From Streptomyces curacoi (GTDB lineage Bacteria; Actinomycetota; Actinomycetes; Streptomycetales; Streptomycetaceae), in assembly GCF_001513975.1 (NCBI RefSeq), contig NZ_KQ947986.1, positions 62,001 to 126,000 on the forward strand: a DNA stretch of 64,000 nucleotides, written 5' to 3'. Made by a program: the position numbers and the translations under genes. Positions 44,694 through 54,304 of the stretch are shown one piece after another (positions within the stretch are counted from its first letter, which is position 1; the number at the start of each line of letters is the position of its first letter). Below the pieces are notes generated by a model, which ran no database searches, was not told the origin of the DNA, and worked only from the letters and a program-made list of their open reading frames with translations.

Positions 44694-45932
44694 TCAGCCG
44701 TCGAAGACGTCGGTGGGGCTGCCGAAGATGCTGTCGGAGCTGTCCGGGGCGTCGGGGATCAGCCCGCCGCCGTCGGGCAGGTCGGGAGTGTCCGGGACGG
44801 CGTCGGGGCCGACCTCCTGCGAGGAGCCCGGGGAGGTCTCCGGTGCGGTCCCGGAGTCGGGCACGCCGGTCTCTTCGGGTGACGTGAGTCCGCTGTCGGG
44901 GCGGGCCGTCGAGGGCGGCGTCGTGACGGTGGCCGTGGGGCAGTCGGCGGGCCCGGCCTTCGGCGTGGCCGGGGGCGGCTCGGTCCGCATGTCGTCGGTG
45001 GCGCCGGGGGTGACGGTGACCGTCGGGGTCACACAGTCGGCCGGCGACTCCTCGGGGGAGGTGCGCCCGCCGGACGGGGTCGCGCTCTCGCCGGTGGGGG
45101 GCGTGCCGTCCTCGCCGGGCCAGTCGCTGGAGGCGCTGTCGTGCGGGTTGGGGACCGGGGTCACCGGCTTCGGCCGCGGCAGGGCGTGGTCGCGGTCGTG
45201 GCCGCGATGGCCGGTGGGCCGCTCGATCCAGGTGTTGTGGGTGATGTCGATGATCGTGATGTTGGTGATCACCTGGGTGGCCGGGGCCACCACGATCACC
45301 TGGTTCGGCCGGTACCCGGGCCAGGGCCGGCCGCTGACGGCCTGAGTGCCCTTCACTTCGGCGGGCGGGGCGAGCGGGTTGCCGCAGGCGCAGCGGACGC
45401 GGGGCACACCGCGGCTGTCGACGAGCACGGCGGTGCCCGCCTGCAGGACGGACTGGTGGTGGGTCCCCCGGCCGTCGCGGAAGCCGTGGTTGGTGACCCG
45501 GGTGTCGGCGCGCAGCACGACCGAGGTCAGGCCGCGCAGATAGCCGGGGATCGAGGTCTGGGGGATGCCCGCGGCCTGGGCGAAGACACGGCCCCTGGCC
45601 TGGTCGGAGGTGAGGTGGGCGATCTGCCGCGGGACATCACAGCTGCCGGTCCCGTGGGTGCCGGCGTAGAGGCCGGGCGTGCCGCCGGACAGGGACTGCG
45701 GTCCGGTTCGCCCGGAGCGCGCCGGCGAGGGCGTTCGGGTGACCGGGGACGGGGCGGCCGTCGAGGTCGCTGTCGAGTCCGTGAAGGGATCCGGTCCCTG
45801 CTCCGCCGCGGGCTGGAGGAAGACCTTCCCGCTCGGTTCCTTGTCCTTTTCGTCGTTGCCGCCGCAGCCGGCGACGACGAGGGCCGCCGAGAGTGCGCAG
45901 GCCGTGACGAGGGTTCCGGTAGGTGTCCGCAC
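44694..45932 (-). CDS. Ser/Thr/Pro-rich lipoprotein (DUF6777-like)
   Basis: 412 residues if translation starts at the second of two GTG codons (45932), 5 bases after GGGAGG. The signal peptide ends VVAGC, a lipobox. A folded middle part contains HGTGSCDVPRQIAHLTSDQARGRVFAQAAGI, RADTRVTNHGFRDGR, VLVDSRGVPRVRCACGNPL and NITIIDITHNTWIERPTG. The last 130 residues are low-complexity Pro/Thr/Ser/Asp, probably disordered and crossing the wall. The domain resembles one I recall as DUF6777, of unknown function. It is divergent from the membrane protein at 46072. Confidence 0.68.
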   Translation of the reverse strand: MRTPTGTLVTACALSAALVVAGCGGNDEKDKEPSGKVFLQPAAEQGPDPFTDSTATSTAAPSPVTRTPSPARSGRTGPQSLSGGTPGLYAGTHGTGSCDVPRQIAHLTSDQARGRVFAQAAGIPQTSIPGYLRGLTSVVLRADTRVTNHGFRDGRGTHHQSVLQAGTAVLVDSRGVPRVRCACGNPLAPPAEVKGTQAVSGRPWPGYRPNQVIVVAPATQVITNITIIDITHNTWIERPTGHRGHDRDHALPRPKPVTPVPNPHDSASSDWPGEDGTPPTGESATPSGGRTSPEESPADCVTPTVTVTPGATDDMRTEPPPATPKAGPADCPTATVTTPPSTARPDSGLTSPEETGVPDSGTAPETSPGSSQEVGPDAVPDTPDLPDGGGLIPDAPDSSDSIFGSPTDVFDG

Positions 45933-46071
45933 CACGCCCTCCCGCCTTCTTTTCTGGCAGTTCGTCACTATTGTCTGTTTCACTCGCTCGGGTTACGCAA
46001 GCCGAGAGGTGGTATACGCAGAGTCACCTGGGTCTGCGGCGGGACAATGGGGAGAAAGGAGCGCACGGGTC

Positions 46072-47493
46072 GTGGAGTGGTTCATCGCACCGGACTACTG
46101 GACGAGCCGGCTGGTCTTCCAGCGGGCCCTGGCCGGCGTGTATCTCGTCGCGTTCCTGACCGCGGCCCTGCAGTTCCGGGCGCTGATCGGTGAGCGAGGC
46201 ATGCTGCCCGTGCCGCGCTTCGTCGAGCGGGTGCCCTTCAAGGCCGCGCCGAGCCTGTTCCAACTGCGCTATTCGGACCGTTTCTTCGCCGGCTGCGCCT
46301 GGTCGGGCTGCGCGGTGTCGGCGGCGCTGCTGGCCGGGCTGGACTCCGTCGTCCCCCTGTGGGGCGCCATGCTGCTGTGGCTGATCCCGTGGGTGCTGTA
46401 CCTGTCGATCGTCAACGTCGGCCAGACCTGGTACTCGTTCGGCTGGGAGTCCCTGTTGCTGGAGGTCGGCTTCCTCGCCGTCTTCCTGGGCAACGACGAG
46501 GTCGCTCCGCCGATCGTGGTGCTGTTCCTGCTGCGGTGGATCCTCTTCCGCGTCGAGTTCGGCGCGGGCCTGATCAAGATGCGCGGCGACGCGTGCTGGC
46601 GGAAGCTGACCTGCCTGGAGTACCACCACGAGACCCAGCCGATGCCGGGCCCGCTGAGCTGGTTCTTCCACCATCTGCCCCGGCCCCTGCACCGCGTCGA
46701 GGTGGCCGCCAACCACATCACCCAACTCGTGGTCCCCGTCCTGCTCTTCACCCCGCAGCCGATCGCGACGGCCGCCGCCTCGCTGATGATCGTCACCCAG
46801 CTGTGGCTGGTTCTGTCGGGCAACTTCTCCTGGCTGAACTGGATCACCATCGTGCTGGCCCTGTCGGCGGTGCGGTTCCCGAGCGATCCGCCGGCCGTGC
46901 CCGACGCGCCGCTGTGGTACGAGGTCGTGGTACTGGCGGTCGCCGCGCTGCTCCTCTGTCTGAGCTACCACCCGGTCGCCAACATGATCTCCCGCCGCCA
47001 GGTCATGAACCGCTCCTTCGACCCGCTCCACCTGGTCAACACCTACGGCGCGTTCGGCAGCGTCAGCAGGATCCGCTACGAGGTGGTCATCGAGGGCACC
47101 GCCGACGACGTACCGCGCGCGGACTCGGACTGGCGGGAGTACGAGTTCAAGGGCAAGCCGGGTGATCCCCGGCACTGGCCGCGGCAGTTCGCGCCGTACC
47201 ATCTGCGGCTGGACTGGCTGATGTGGTTCGCCGCGCTGTCGCCCGCGTACGCCGGATCGTGGTTCGGCGCACTGGTGGAGCGGCTGCTGGAGAACGACCG
47301 CGACACGCTGAAGCTGCTGCGCCGCTCACCGTTCCCGCCCGACGAGCCGCCCCGCTACATCCGCGCCCGGCTCTTCCTCTACCGCTACACGACCTGGCGC
47401 GAGCTGCGCGAGACAGGCGCGTGCTGGGAACGGACCTATGTGCGGGAGTATCTGCCGCCCACGCGGTTGGCGGGCGTGACTCAGAGGCTGTAG
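46072..47493 (+). CDS. lipase maturation factor-like membrane protein
   Basis: 473 residues from GTG 46072 behind GGAGAAAGGAG. Multiple membrane helices alternate with a conserved loop. Diagnostic stretches are the family LMF pattern YSFGWESLLLEVGFLAVFLG, LLRWILFRVEFGAGLIKMRGDACWRKLTCLEYHHETQPMPGPLSWFFHHLP and a C-terminal YEFKGKPGDPRHWPRQFAPYHLRLDWLMWFAAL. In animals LMF1 helps fold lipases in the ER; bacterial members have no defined role but may assist secreted proteins. The last five residues (VTQRL) lie in a duplicated 24-base segment shared with the end of the opposite gene. Confidence 0.82.
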   Translation: MEWFIAPDYWTSRLVFQRALAGVYLVAFLTAALQFRALIGERGMLPVPRFVERVPFKAAPSLFQLRYSDRFFAGCAWSGCAVSAALLAGLDSVVPLWGAMLLWLIPWVLYLSIVNVGQTWYSFGWESLLLEVGFLAVFLGNDEVAPPIVVLFLLRWILFRVEFGAGLIKMRGDACWRKLTCLEYHHETQPMPGPLSWFFHHLPRPLHRVEVAANHITQLVVPVLLFTPQPIATAAASLMIVTQLWLVLSGNFSWLNWITIVLALSAVRFPSDPPAVPDAPLWYEVVVLAVAALLLCLSYHPVANMISRRQVMNRSFDPLHLVNTYGAFGSVSRIRYEVVIEGTADDVPRADSDWREYEFKGKPGDPRHWPRQFAPYHLRLDWLMWFAALSPAYAGSWFGALVERLLENDRDTLKLLRRSPFPPDEPPRYIRARLFLYRYTTWRELRETGACWERTYVREYLPPTRLAGVTQRL

Positions 47494-47533
47494 ACGCGGG
47501 TGGCGGGGCGACTCAGAGGCTGTAGACGCGGGT
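47478..47533. repeat. 24-bp direct repeat at a convergent gene junction
   Basis: Positions 47478-47501 and 47510-47533 are identical, with a 32-base period. Copy 1 supplies the end and stop codon of the lipase-maturation-like gene; copy 2 encodes, antisense, the end of the lactonase gene (TRVYSL-stop). Confidence 0.9.
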
Positions 47534-48346
47534 CGCGGTGGTTTCGAAGATCCGCGTACGATCGGCCGGGCCGGTCAGCTCCTCCGCCGTGGCGAGCACC
47601 TGCCCGTACGACGCCGCCAGCGTGCACACCGGCCAGTCGGAGCCGAACATCAGCCGGTCCGGGCCGAAGGCGTCCAGCACCACGTCGGCGTACGGGCGCA
47701 GGTCGTCGACCCCCCAGGAGGCGAGGTCGGCTTCGGTGACCATGCCGGAGAGTTTGCAGACGGTGTTGGAGAGGGCGGCCAGGGAGCGGACGGCGGTTTC
47801 CCAGGGTTCGAGGGCGCCGGAGGCGATGGGTGGTTTGCCCAGGTGGTCCAGGACGAAGGTGAGGCCGGGGTGGTCCGCGGCGGCCTTGACGCACGCCGGC
47901 AGCTGGTGCGGCAGCACGACCAGGTCGTAGACCAGCCCCGCCTCTGCCACGGCGGCCAGTCCGCCCCGTACGTCCGCACGCAGCAGCCACTCCGGATCGG
48001 GCTCGCCCTGGACCTGGTGCCGGATGCCCTTCAGGTACGGCCCACCGGGCAGCTCCCGCAGCCGGGCCAGCTCCTCGGCGACGTCCGGACGGGTGAGGTC
48101 GGTCCAGCCGACGACGGCCGCGATCAGCTCCTGCTCGGCGGCGAGGGCGAGGAACTCCGGGGTCTCCTCGGCGGCGGTGATCGTCTGGACGAGGACCGTA
48201 CGGTCGACTCCGGCCGCACGGGCCTCGGGGGCGAGGTCGGCGACGGTGAAGTTCCTTCTCAGCGGATGGAGTTCGGGACCGGTGATCCAGTCCTGGTCCC
48301 GGACGGAGAGGTCCCAGACATGATGATGGGCATCGATGACCGTCAC
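47513..48346 (-). CDS. amidohydrolase, probable L-fucono-1,5-lactonase
   Basis: 277 residues from GTG 48346, overlapping the mutarotase stop (GTGA). The amidohydrolase_2 fold is shown by VIDAHHHVWDL at the start (metal-binding HxH), LVYDLVVLPHQLP, FVLDHLGKPPIASG and RLMFGSDWPVC (catalytic Asp). Relatives hydrolyse sugar lactones or 2-pyrone-4,6-dicarboxylate. Here it is the last gene of a sugar-acid operon containing a dehydrogenase that would produce a lactone, so opening of fucono- or rhamnono-lactone to the acid is the natural assignment. The last codons overlap a 24-base repeat. Confidence 0.8.
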   Translation of the reverse strand: MTVIDAHHHVWDLSVRDQDWITGPELHPLRRNFTVADLAPEARAAGVDRTVLVQTITAAEETPEFLALAAEQELIAAVVGWTDLTRPDVAEELARLRELPGGPYLKGIRHQVQGEPDPEWLLRADVRGGLAAVAEAGLVYDLVVLPHQLPACVKAAADHPGLTFVLDHLGKPPIASGALEPWETAVRSLAALSNTVCKLSGMVTEADLASWGVDDLRPYADVVLDAFGPDRLMFGSDWPVCTLAASYGQVLATAEELTGPADRTRIFETTATRVYSL

Positions 48347-48657
48347 GGCAGCTCCCATACGACGGGCAGGCCGGCGTCCGCGCCCTCGCCGGAGTAGTCG
48401 TGCACCACGTCGAGCAGCTCGGCCATACGAGCCTGCCAGGCCACGTTGGCCGGGAGTTTCTCCAGCTCGGCGAGGAGGCGGCCGTAGTCCTCGCACTCCA
48501 GGACGTGGAAAAGGTCGGTCCCGCTGCGCCAGATCGTCCAGGCGGAGGCACCGGCGGCCCGGATGGCGTCGGTGAGTTCCCTCGGGACCTCGCGGTGGGC
48601 GGCCTCGTACTCGGCGACGCGGTCCGCGCGGACCTTGGTGTGCAGGGCGACTCTCAT
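48343..48657 (-). CDS. L-rhamnose/L-fucose mutarotase
   Basis: 104 residues with the dimeric alpha/beta-barrel pattern of RhaM-type mutarotases: MRVALHTKVRADRVAEYEAAHREVP, SAWTIWRSGTDLFHVLECEDYGRLLAEL and a terminal VVWELP. His in ALHTKV and a conserved Trp pair in WTIWRS are plausible active-site residues. It interconverts alpha and beta anomers of a 6-deoxyhexose so that the dehydrogenase gets the right one. It overlaps the aldo-keto reductase stop by one base and the lactonase start by four. Confidence 0.85.
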   Translation of the reverse strand: MRVALHTKVRADRVAEYEAAHREVPRELTDAIRAAGASAWTIWRSGTDLFHVLECEDYGRLLAELEKLPANVAWQARMAELLDVVHDYSGEGADAGLPVVWELP

Positions 48658-49640
48658 CACGGCTCCTCGGCGGGCACGGGGGCGTCGGGCGGCAGGAGGC
48701 CGGTGTCGCGCAGCTCCTGCCAGAGGGCGGCGGGCACGGGCGCCGCGAACTGGTGGGCACAGTCGACTACTTCGTGTGCCGAGCGGGCGCCGACGAGGAC
48801 GCTCGCGACCGCGGGGTGGGCTGCGCAGAAGGCCAGGGCGGCGGCGCGCAGCGTGGTGCCGTGGCGGTCGGCGACCGACTTCAGGCGCAGGGCGCGGTGC
48901 AGCAACTCGGGTGTGGCGGTGGCGTAGTTGTAGGTGGCGCCCGGTTTCGGGTTCGCCAGCAGGCCGGAGTTGAAGGCGCCGCCGATCACGACCGAGGTGC
49001 CGCGTGCCTGGGCGGCGGGCAGCAGTTCGGTGAGGGCCCGCTGGTCGAGCAGCGTGTAGCGGCCGGCGCACAGCACCACGTCGACGTCGGTGTCCTGGAC
49101 GAAGCGGGTGAGCATCTCCGCCTGGTTCATGCCGGCGCCGATCGCGCCGACGACGCCCTCGGAGCGGAGTTTCTCCAGCGCCGGGTAGCCCTCGCGGAAG
49201 GCCCACTCGGCGTGGTCGTCGGGGTCGTGGAGGTAGACGACGTCGACGCGGTCGAGGCCGAGCCGTTCCAGGCTGGCCTCCAGGGTGCGGCGTACGCCGT
49301 CCTCGCTGAAGTCCCAGACGCGGCGGTGGGTGGCGGGCACGGCGAAGCCGTTCGCGAGGTCGTCGCCGCCCTCGTCCGAGGGCTCCAGGCGGCGGCCCAC
49401 CTTCGTCGAGACGGCGTACCGGTCGCGGGGGCGTTCGCGCAGGGCCGCGCCCAGGCGGCGTTCGGACAGGCCTAGGCCGTAGTGCGGGGCGGTGTCGAAG
49501 TAGCGGATGCCGCGCTGCCAGGCGGCGGCCACCGCCTCGTACGCCTGCTCCTCGCCGACCTCGGTGTAGAGGTTGCCGATGCCGGCGGCGCCGAAGGCCA
49601 GCTCGCTGACCTCGACGCCGCTGCCGCCGAGCCGCTTCAC
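48657..49640 (-). CDS. aldo-keto reductase, probable L-fucose (6-deoxyhexose) dehydrogenase
   Basis: 327 residues from GTG 49640. AKR features: FDTAPHYGLGLSERRLGAAL with catalytic Asp and Tyr, the Lys in STKVGRRLEP, and the HDP in VYLHDPDDH near the active-site His. The C-terminal NADP-binding segment is FCAAHPAVASVLVGARSAHEV. The sequence resembles D-threo-aldose 1-dehydrogenases, which oxidise L-fucose at C1 to the lactone. The gene overlaps both neighbours (GTGA with the SDR) inside the operon. Confidence 0.85.
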   Translation of the reverse strand: MKRLGGSGVEVSELAFGAAGIGNLYTEVGEEQAYEAVAAAWQRGIRYFDTAPHYGLGLSERRLGAALRERPRDRYAVSTKVGRRLEPSDEGGDDLANGFAVPATHRRVWDFSEDGVRRTLEASLERLGLDRVDVVYLHDPDDHAEWAFREGYPALEKLRSEGVVGAIGAGMNQAEMLTRFVQDTDVDVVLCAGRYTLLDQRALTELLPAAQARGTSVVIGGAFNSGLLANPKPGATYNYATATPELLHRALRLKSVADRHGTTLRAAALAFCAAHPAVASVLVGARSAHEVVDCAHQFAAPVPAALWQELRDTGLLPPDAPVPAEEP

Positions 49641-50392
49641 CGGCCCACCGGCCGCAGCCGCAGGCCCTGCATGCCGCCGTCGACGGCGAGGGCGGTGCCG
49701 GTGGTGGCGCCGGAGAGTGGGCTCGCCAGGTAGGCGATGGCGCCCGCGACCTCGGCGGCCGAGACGAGGCGGCCGGTGGGCTGGCGGGCCTCCAGGGCGG
49801 CGCGTTCGGCGGCCGGTTCGTCGGCGGCGTCGAGCAGGCGGCCGACCCAGGGGGTGTCGGCGGTGCCGGGGTTGACGCAGTTGACGCGGATGCCCTCGCG
49901 GACGTGGTCGGCGGCCATGGCGAGGGTGAGCGAGTACACGGCGCCCTTGGTCGCGCTGTACAGGGCCCGCTGCGGAAGTCCGGCCGTGGCCGCGATGGAG
50001 CAGGTGTTCACGATCGCCGCGTGTGACGACTCGCGCAGGTGCGGCAGGGCCGCCCGGGCGACCCGCACCATGCCGACGACGTTGACGTCCATGACCCGGT
50101 GCCACTCGGCGTCGTCGTTGTCCTCGACGGTGCCCTGGGCGCCGATGCCGGCGTTGTTGACCACTACGTCCAGTCCGCCGAGCCCGGCCACGGCGGCGGC
50201 CACGGCCTCGCGTACGGAGGCGTCGTCGCTGACGTCGGCGCGGAAGGCGAGCAGCGGCTTCTCGACGGACGACGGGTCCAGGTCCAGGACGGCGACCTGG
50301 GCACCGCGCGCGGCGAGGAGTTCGGCGGTGGCCCGGCCGATGCCGGAGGCGCCTCCCGTCACCAGCGCCCTGAGACCCTCGAAGTCGCTCAT
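49637..50392 (-). CDS. SDR dehydrogenase, probable 2-keto-3-deoxy-L-fuconate dehydrogenase
   Basis: 251 residues. [28 protein letters not shown] gives the Rossmann site with an Asp after beta-2, favouring [11 protein letters not shown] is the structural motif; [24 protein letters not shown] supplies Ser, Tyr and Lys (YSATK). In the oxidative L-fucose pathway an SDR oxidises 2-keto-3-deoxy-fuconate at C4, and its position next to the dehydratase fits. It overlaps the dehydratase stop by 4 bases (ATGA) and the aldo-keto reductase start by 4 (GTGA). Confidence 0.85.
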   Translation of the reverse strand: MSDFEGLRALVTGGASGIGRATAELLAARGAQVAVLDLDPSSVEKPLLAFRADVSDDASVREAVAAAVAGLGGLDVVVNNAGIGAQGTVEDNDDAEWHRVMDVNVVGMVRVARAALPHLRESSHAAIVNTCSIAATAGLPQRALYSATKGAVYSLTLAMAADHVREGIRVNCVNPGTADTPWVGRLLDAADEPAAERAALEARQPTGRLVSAAEVAGAIAYLASPLSGATTGTALAVDGGMQGLRLRPVGR

Positions 50393-51738
50393 GCCGCGTG
50401 CTCCTTCCGCTGATCGAGATCGGCGGCCCAGAAGGCGCCGTCCGGGAACGTGTACCGCGCGATCGACTCGGGCCGCATGGCGGCCGAGAAGCCCGGCGCG
50501 GTGGGTGCCGTGTAGTGACCTTCCCTGATCACCACCGGGTTCAGGAAGTGGTCGTGCAGATGGTCGACGTACTCGATGACCCGGTCCTCGGTGGTGCCGG
50601 TGACCGCCACGTAGTCGTACATGGACAGGTGCTGGACGAGTTCGCACAGCCCGACGCCGCCCGCGTGCGGGCACACCGGCACGCCGAACTTGGCGGCGAG
50701 CAGCAGGATGGCCAGGTTCTCGTTGACGCCGCCGACGCGGGCCGCGTCGATCTGGACGACGTCCAGGGCGCCGGCCTGGAGCAGCTGCTTGAAGACGACC
50801 CTGTTCTGGACGTGTTCGCCGGTGGCCACCTTCACCGGGGCGACGGCCCTGCGGACGGCCGCGTGGCCGAGGACGTCGTCGGGGCTGGTGGGCTCCTCGA
50901 TCCAGTACGGGTCGAACTCGGCGAGGGCCTTGGTCCAGCGGATCGCCTCGTCGACGTCCCAGCGCTGGTTGGCGTCGATCGCCACGCGGATGTCCGGCCC
51001 GACCACCGAGCGGGCGACGCGGCAGCGCCGTACGTCGTCCTCCAGGTCGGCGCCGACCTTCAGCTTGATCTGCCGGAAGCCGTCGGCGACGGCCTCGGCG
51101 GCGAGGCGGGTGAGCTTGTCGTCGTCGTAGCCGAGCCAGCCCGCGGAGGTGGTGTAGGCGGGGTAGCCGCGCTCCAGGAGCCGGGCGGTGCGCTCCCCCG
51201 TCCCCTCACGGCCGCGGCGCAGGATGGTCAGCGCCTCCTCGGGCGTGAGCGCGTCGGTGAGGTAGCGGAAGTCGATCTGACGCACGATCCACTCCGGGTC
51301 GGCGTCGGCGAGCAGGCGCCACAGCGGCTTGGCGGCGCGCTTGGCGGCCAGGTCCCACACGGCGTTCATGACCGCGCCGATCGCCATGTGCATCACGCCC
51401 TTCTCGGGGCCGAGCCAGCGCAGCTGGCTGTCGCCGATCAGGTCGCGGTTCAGGGTTCCCGGGTCGGCGCACAGCTCCTCGACGGACCGGCCGACGACAT
51501 GCCCGCGCAGTGCCTCGATCGCGGCGACCTGGACCTCGTTGCCCCGCCCGATGGTGAAGGTGAACCCGTGCCCCTCCGGCCCGTCGGCCGCGTCGGTACG
51601 CAGCACGACGTAGGCGGCCGAGTAGTCCGGGTCCGGGTTCATCGCGTCGGAGCCGTCGAGCTCGCGCGAGGTGGGGAAGCGGATGTCGTAGGTGTCGACC
51701 GCCGTGATGCGGGCGGGGGTGCCGGGGGTCGGGGACAC
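50389..51738 (-). CDS. fucD: L-fuconate dehydratase (enolase superfamily)
   Basis: 449 residues behind GAAAGG. The FucD-type N-terminus reads [29 protein letters not shown] and [10 protein letters not shown]. The mandelate-racemase-like barrel has the KLK in [15 protein letters not shown], metal Asp in IDANQRWD, Glu in [10 protein letters not shown] and the His base in PHAGGVGL. FucD removes water from L-fuconate to give 2-keto-3-deoxy-L-fuconate. L-rhamnonate or a related 6-deoxy acid is an alternative. It follows the permease by 45 bases. Confidence 0.88.
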   Translation of the reverse strand: MSPTPGTPARITAVDTYDIRFPTSRELDGSDAMNPDPDYSAAYVVLRTDAADGPEGHGFTFTIGRGNEVQVAAIEALRGHVVGRSVEELCADPGTLNRDLIGDSQLRWLGPEKGVMHMAIGAVMNAVWDLAAKRAAKPLWRLLADADPEWIVRQIDFRYLTDALTPEEALTILRRGREGTGERTARLLERGYPAYTTSAGWLGYDDDKLTRLAAEAVADGFRQIKLKVGADLEDDVRRCRVARSVVGPDIRVAIDANQRWDVDEAIRWTKALAEFDPYWIEEPTSPDDVLGHAAVRRAVAPVKVATGEHVQNRVVFKQLLQAGALDVVQIDAARVGGVNENLAILLLAAKFGVPVCPHAGGVGLCELVQHLSMYDYVAVTGTTEDRVIEYVDHLHDHFLNPVVIREGHYTAPTAPGFSAAMRPESIARYTFPDGAFWAADLDQRKEHAA

Positions 51739-51783
51739 AGAGGGCCTTTCGGTCGGTGACGTCGATGGTGGGGAGGGCGCGCG

Positions 51784-52809
51784 TCAGTCCTGGGCCCGGC
51801 CCGTCGTCACGCGGGCGATCATGAGGGCGACCAGGATGATCCCGCCGTAGATGGCCTGGATCCAGAACGACGGCACCTGGGCGAGGGTGAGCAGGTTCTG
51901 CACGACGCCGAGGAGGAGTACGCCGGTCAGGGCGCCGAACATGGTGCCCTTTCCGCCGTCCAGGCTGATGCCGCCGATCACCGCGGCCGCGAACACGGTG
52001 AAGATCATGTTGTTGCCCTGGTTGGCGCTGATCGCGCCGACATAGCCGGTCTGGATGATCCCGCCGACGGCCGCGAGGGTGCCCGCGACGACGAACACGC
52101 CGAGCATCACCCGCTCGACCCGGATGCCGGCCGCGCGGGCGGCGTCCGGGTTGCCGCCGATGGCGTACAGGGCGCGTCCGATGCGGTGGTACTTGAGCAC
52201 GAACCCGGCGATCGCGAAGGCCGCCGCCGCGAGCCACACCGACATCGGGACGGTGAGGAAGGTGGTGGTGGCGAGGGAGTAGAAGCTGTCGGGCATCCCG
52301 AACAGCGTCTTGCCCTTCGTCGCGCCGACCAGCAGTCCGCGCAGGACGATCAGCATCGCGAGCGTCACGATGAACGCGTTGAGCTTGAACTTCACGACCA
52401 GGATGCCGTTGAAGGCACCGACGGCGGCCCCGACCACGAGGATCGCCAACAGGGCGAGGGCGGCGGGCAGTTCGGTGCCCCAGCCGGACTGGGCGGCGGG
52501 CAGCACGAGGAGCGCTCCCACGGCGGGCGCGATGCCGACGACCGATTCGAGGGACAGGTCGAACTTGCCGGTGATCAGGACGAGCGACTCGGCCAGCACG
52601 ACCATCGCCAGGGCGGCGGAGGCGCCGAGGATGGAGATCAGGTTGCGCTCGGTGAGGAACGAGTCGTTGACCACGGCGCCGAGCACCAGCAGGAGCAACA
52701 GGGCGGGGACCAGGGCCAGTTCACGGGCGCGGCGGAGCAGGACCGTCCTGGCGGCACGGGCGTCCGGCACCTTCACGGGCAGGGCCGGTGGGGCCTTGGT
52801 GTCAGCCAT
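51784..52809 (-). CDS. sugar ABC transporter permease (RbsC-like)
   Basis: 341 residues with about 8-10 membrane helices (LALVPALLLLLVLGAVV, SALAMVVLAESLVLITGKFDLS, AVGAFNGILVVKFKLNAFIVTLAMLIVLRGLL, GGISLDGGKGTMFGALTGVLLLGVVQNL). The GGISLDGG..G loop is the contact with the ATPase in the ribose/fucose/rhamnose family. One permease gene serves as a homodimer in this family. It overlaps the ATPase gene by 8 bases and precedes fucD. Confidence 0.9.
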   Translation of the reverse strand: MADTKAPPALPVKVPDARAARTVLLRRARELALVPALLLLLVLGAVVNDSFLTERNLISILGASAALAMVVLAESLVLITGKFDLSLESVVGIAPAVGALLVLPAAQSGWGTELPAALALLAILVVGAAVGAFNGILVVKFKLNAFIVTLAMLIVLRGLLVGATKGKTLFGMPDSFYSLATTTFLTVPMSVWLAAAAFAIAGFVLKYHRIGRALYAIGGNPDAARAAGIRVERVMLGVFVVAGTLAAVGGIIQTGYVGAISANQGNNMIFTVFAAAVIGGISLDGGKGTMFGALTGVLLLGVVQNLLTLAQVPSFWIQAIYGGIILVALMIARVTTGRAQD

Positions 52810-54304
52810 GGTTGTCCACTCCTTCGATGGAGGCGATCAGCTCGTGGTCGCGCCAGCCCGCCGGGTGCTCGGCGACGACACGGCCGTGGAAGAGGACGAG
52901 GACGCGGTCGCAGCGGCGCAGGTCGTCGAGTTCGTCGGAGACGACGAGTACGGCGATGCCGTCCTCGCGGGCGCTGTCGACGCGGGCGAGCAGGGACTCC
53001 TTGGACTTCACGTCGACGCCGGCGGTCGGGTTGATCAGCACGAGCAGGCGGGGGTCGGAGGCGAGGGCGCGGGCCATGACGACCTTCTGCGCGTTGCCGC
53101 CGGACAGGTCGGAGACGGGCTGGTCGGGGCCCTCGGTGTGGATGTCGAGGCGTTCGATGAGGGCGGTGGCGACGTCACGCTTGCGTTCGGTGCCGACGAA
53201 GCCGAAGCGGCCGAGCCGGTCCAGGACGCTCATGGTGGCGTTGTCGCCGATGGTCATGCCGGCGACGAGGCCCTGGTCGTGCCGGTCCCGGGGCACGCAG
53301 GCGACGCCCGCTTCGAGGGCCGCCCGCACATCGCCGAACGGGAGCCGCGCACCGTCCAGTCGAGCGGTCCCGCTCGTCGGGGTGTGCAGCCCCGCGAGGG
53401 ACTCGGCGAGCTGCACCTTGCCGCTGCCGCTGATCCCGGCGAGCCCGACGACCTCGCCGCGGCGGACGGTGAGGTCGACGTTCTCGTACGCCGGTGAGGT
53501 CAGCCCGCGCGCTTCGAGGAGGACGGGGGCGTCATGGTCGACGTCCCCGGGGTCCACCGCCTGTTCGGCGATGACCTCGATGGACTCCCCGGCCATGGCC
53601 TCCACCAGGGCGCGGCGCGGAAGTTCGGCGACCGGGGCGGTGGTGATCCAGCGGGCGTCACGCAGGACCGTGACGGTCTGGCAGACCTCGTACACCTCCT
53701 GGAGGTGGTGCGAGATGAACAGGAAGGTCACGCCGGAAGCCTGCAGCGCCCGCATCCGGGTGAACAGCCGCTCGATCTCGCGCTTGTCCAGCTGGGCGGT
53801 GGGCTCGTCGAGGATGATGAAGCGGGCGCCGAAGCTGAGCGCCCGGGCGATCTCCACCATTTGGCGGTCCTCGACCTTGAGGTCGGCGGTGCGGGCCTCG
53901 GGGTCGACGTGCACGTCCCAGGTGGCGAGGAGGTCGGCGGCCCGCGACCGCAGCCTGCGCCAGCTGATGAACCCGCGGTTGAGCGGCTGCCGGTTGATGA
54001 ACAGGTTCTCGGCGACCGTCAGCTCCGGGACCACCGTGGGCTTCTGGTAGACGCAGGCCACCTTGCGGCGCCAGGCGTCACGGTCGGCGAGCGGGGGCGC
54101 GGGCTCGCCGTCGAAGCGGACCTCGCCCTGGTCGGCGGCCTGGAGTCCGGTGAGGATGGTCACCAGGGTCGACTTGCCGGCGCCGTTGCGGCCGACGAGG
54201 GCGTGGGACTCGCCGGGCAGGACGGTGAGCCGGCCGTCGGCGAGGGCGGTGGTGGGGCCGTAGCGCTTGACGATGCCCCGCGCATCGACGAGTGGCGTCG
54301 TCAT
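52802..54304 (-). CDS. sugar ABC transporter ATP-binding protein, two ABC domains (RbsA-like)
   Basis: 500 residues. Domain 1: Walker A GRNGAGKST at 38-46, signature degenerate (LKVEDRQMVEIARAL), Walker B FIILDEPTAQLD. Domain 2: Walker A altered to GISGSGKVQLAE, signature intact (LSGGNAQKVVMARAL), Walker B replaced by LLVLINPTAGVD, where Asn stands for the usual Glu region. This asymmetry is normal for RbsA/XylG/MglA ATPases. The start overlaps the binding-protein stop (ATGA) and the stop overlaps the permease start by 8 bases. Confidence 0.92.
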   Translation of the reverse strand: MTTPLVDARGIVKRYGPTTALADGRLTVLPGESHALVGRNGAGKSTLVTILTGLQAADQGEVRFDGEPAPPLADRDAWRRKVACVYQKPTVVPELTVAENLFINRQPLNRGFISWRRLRSRAADLLATWDVHVDPEARTADLKVEDRQMVEIARALSFGARFIILDEPTAQLDKREIERLFTRMRALQASGVTFLFISHHLQEVYEVCQTVTVLRDARWITTAPVAELPRRALVEAMAGESIEVIAEQAVDPGDVDHDAPVLLEARGLTSPAYENVDLTVRRGEVVGLAGISGSGKVQLAESLAGLHTPTSGTARLDGARLPFGDVRAALEAGVACVPRDRHDQGLVAGMTIGDNATMSVLDRLGRFGFVGTERKRDVATALIERLDIHTEGPDQPVSDLSGGNAQKVVMARALASDPRLLVLINPTAGVDVKSKESLLARVDSAREDGIAVLVVSDELDDLRRCDRVLVLFHGRVVAEHPAGWRDHELIASIEGVDNHG

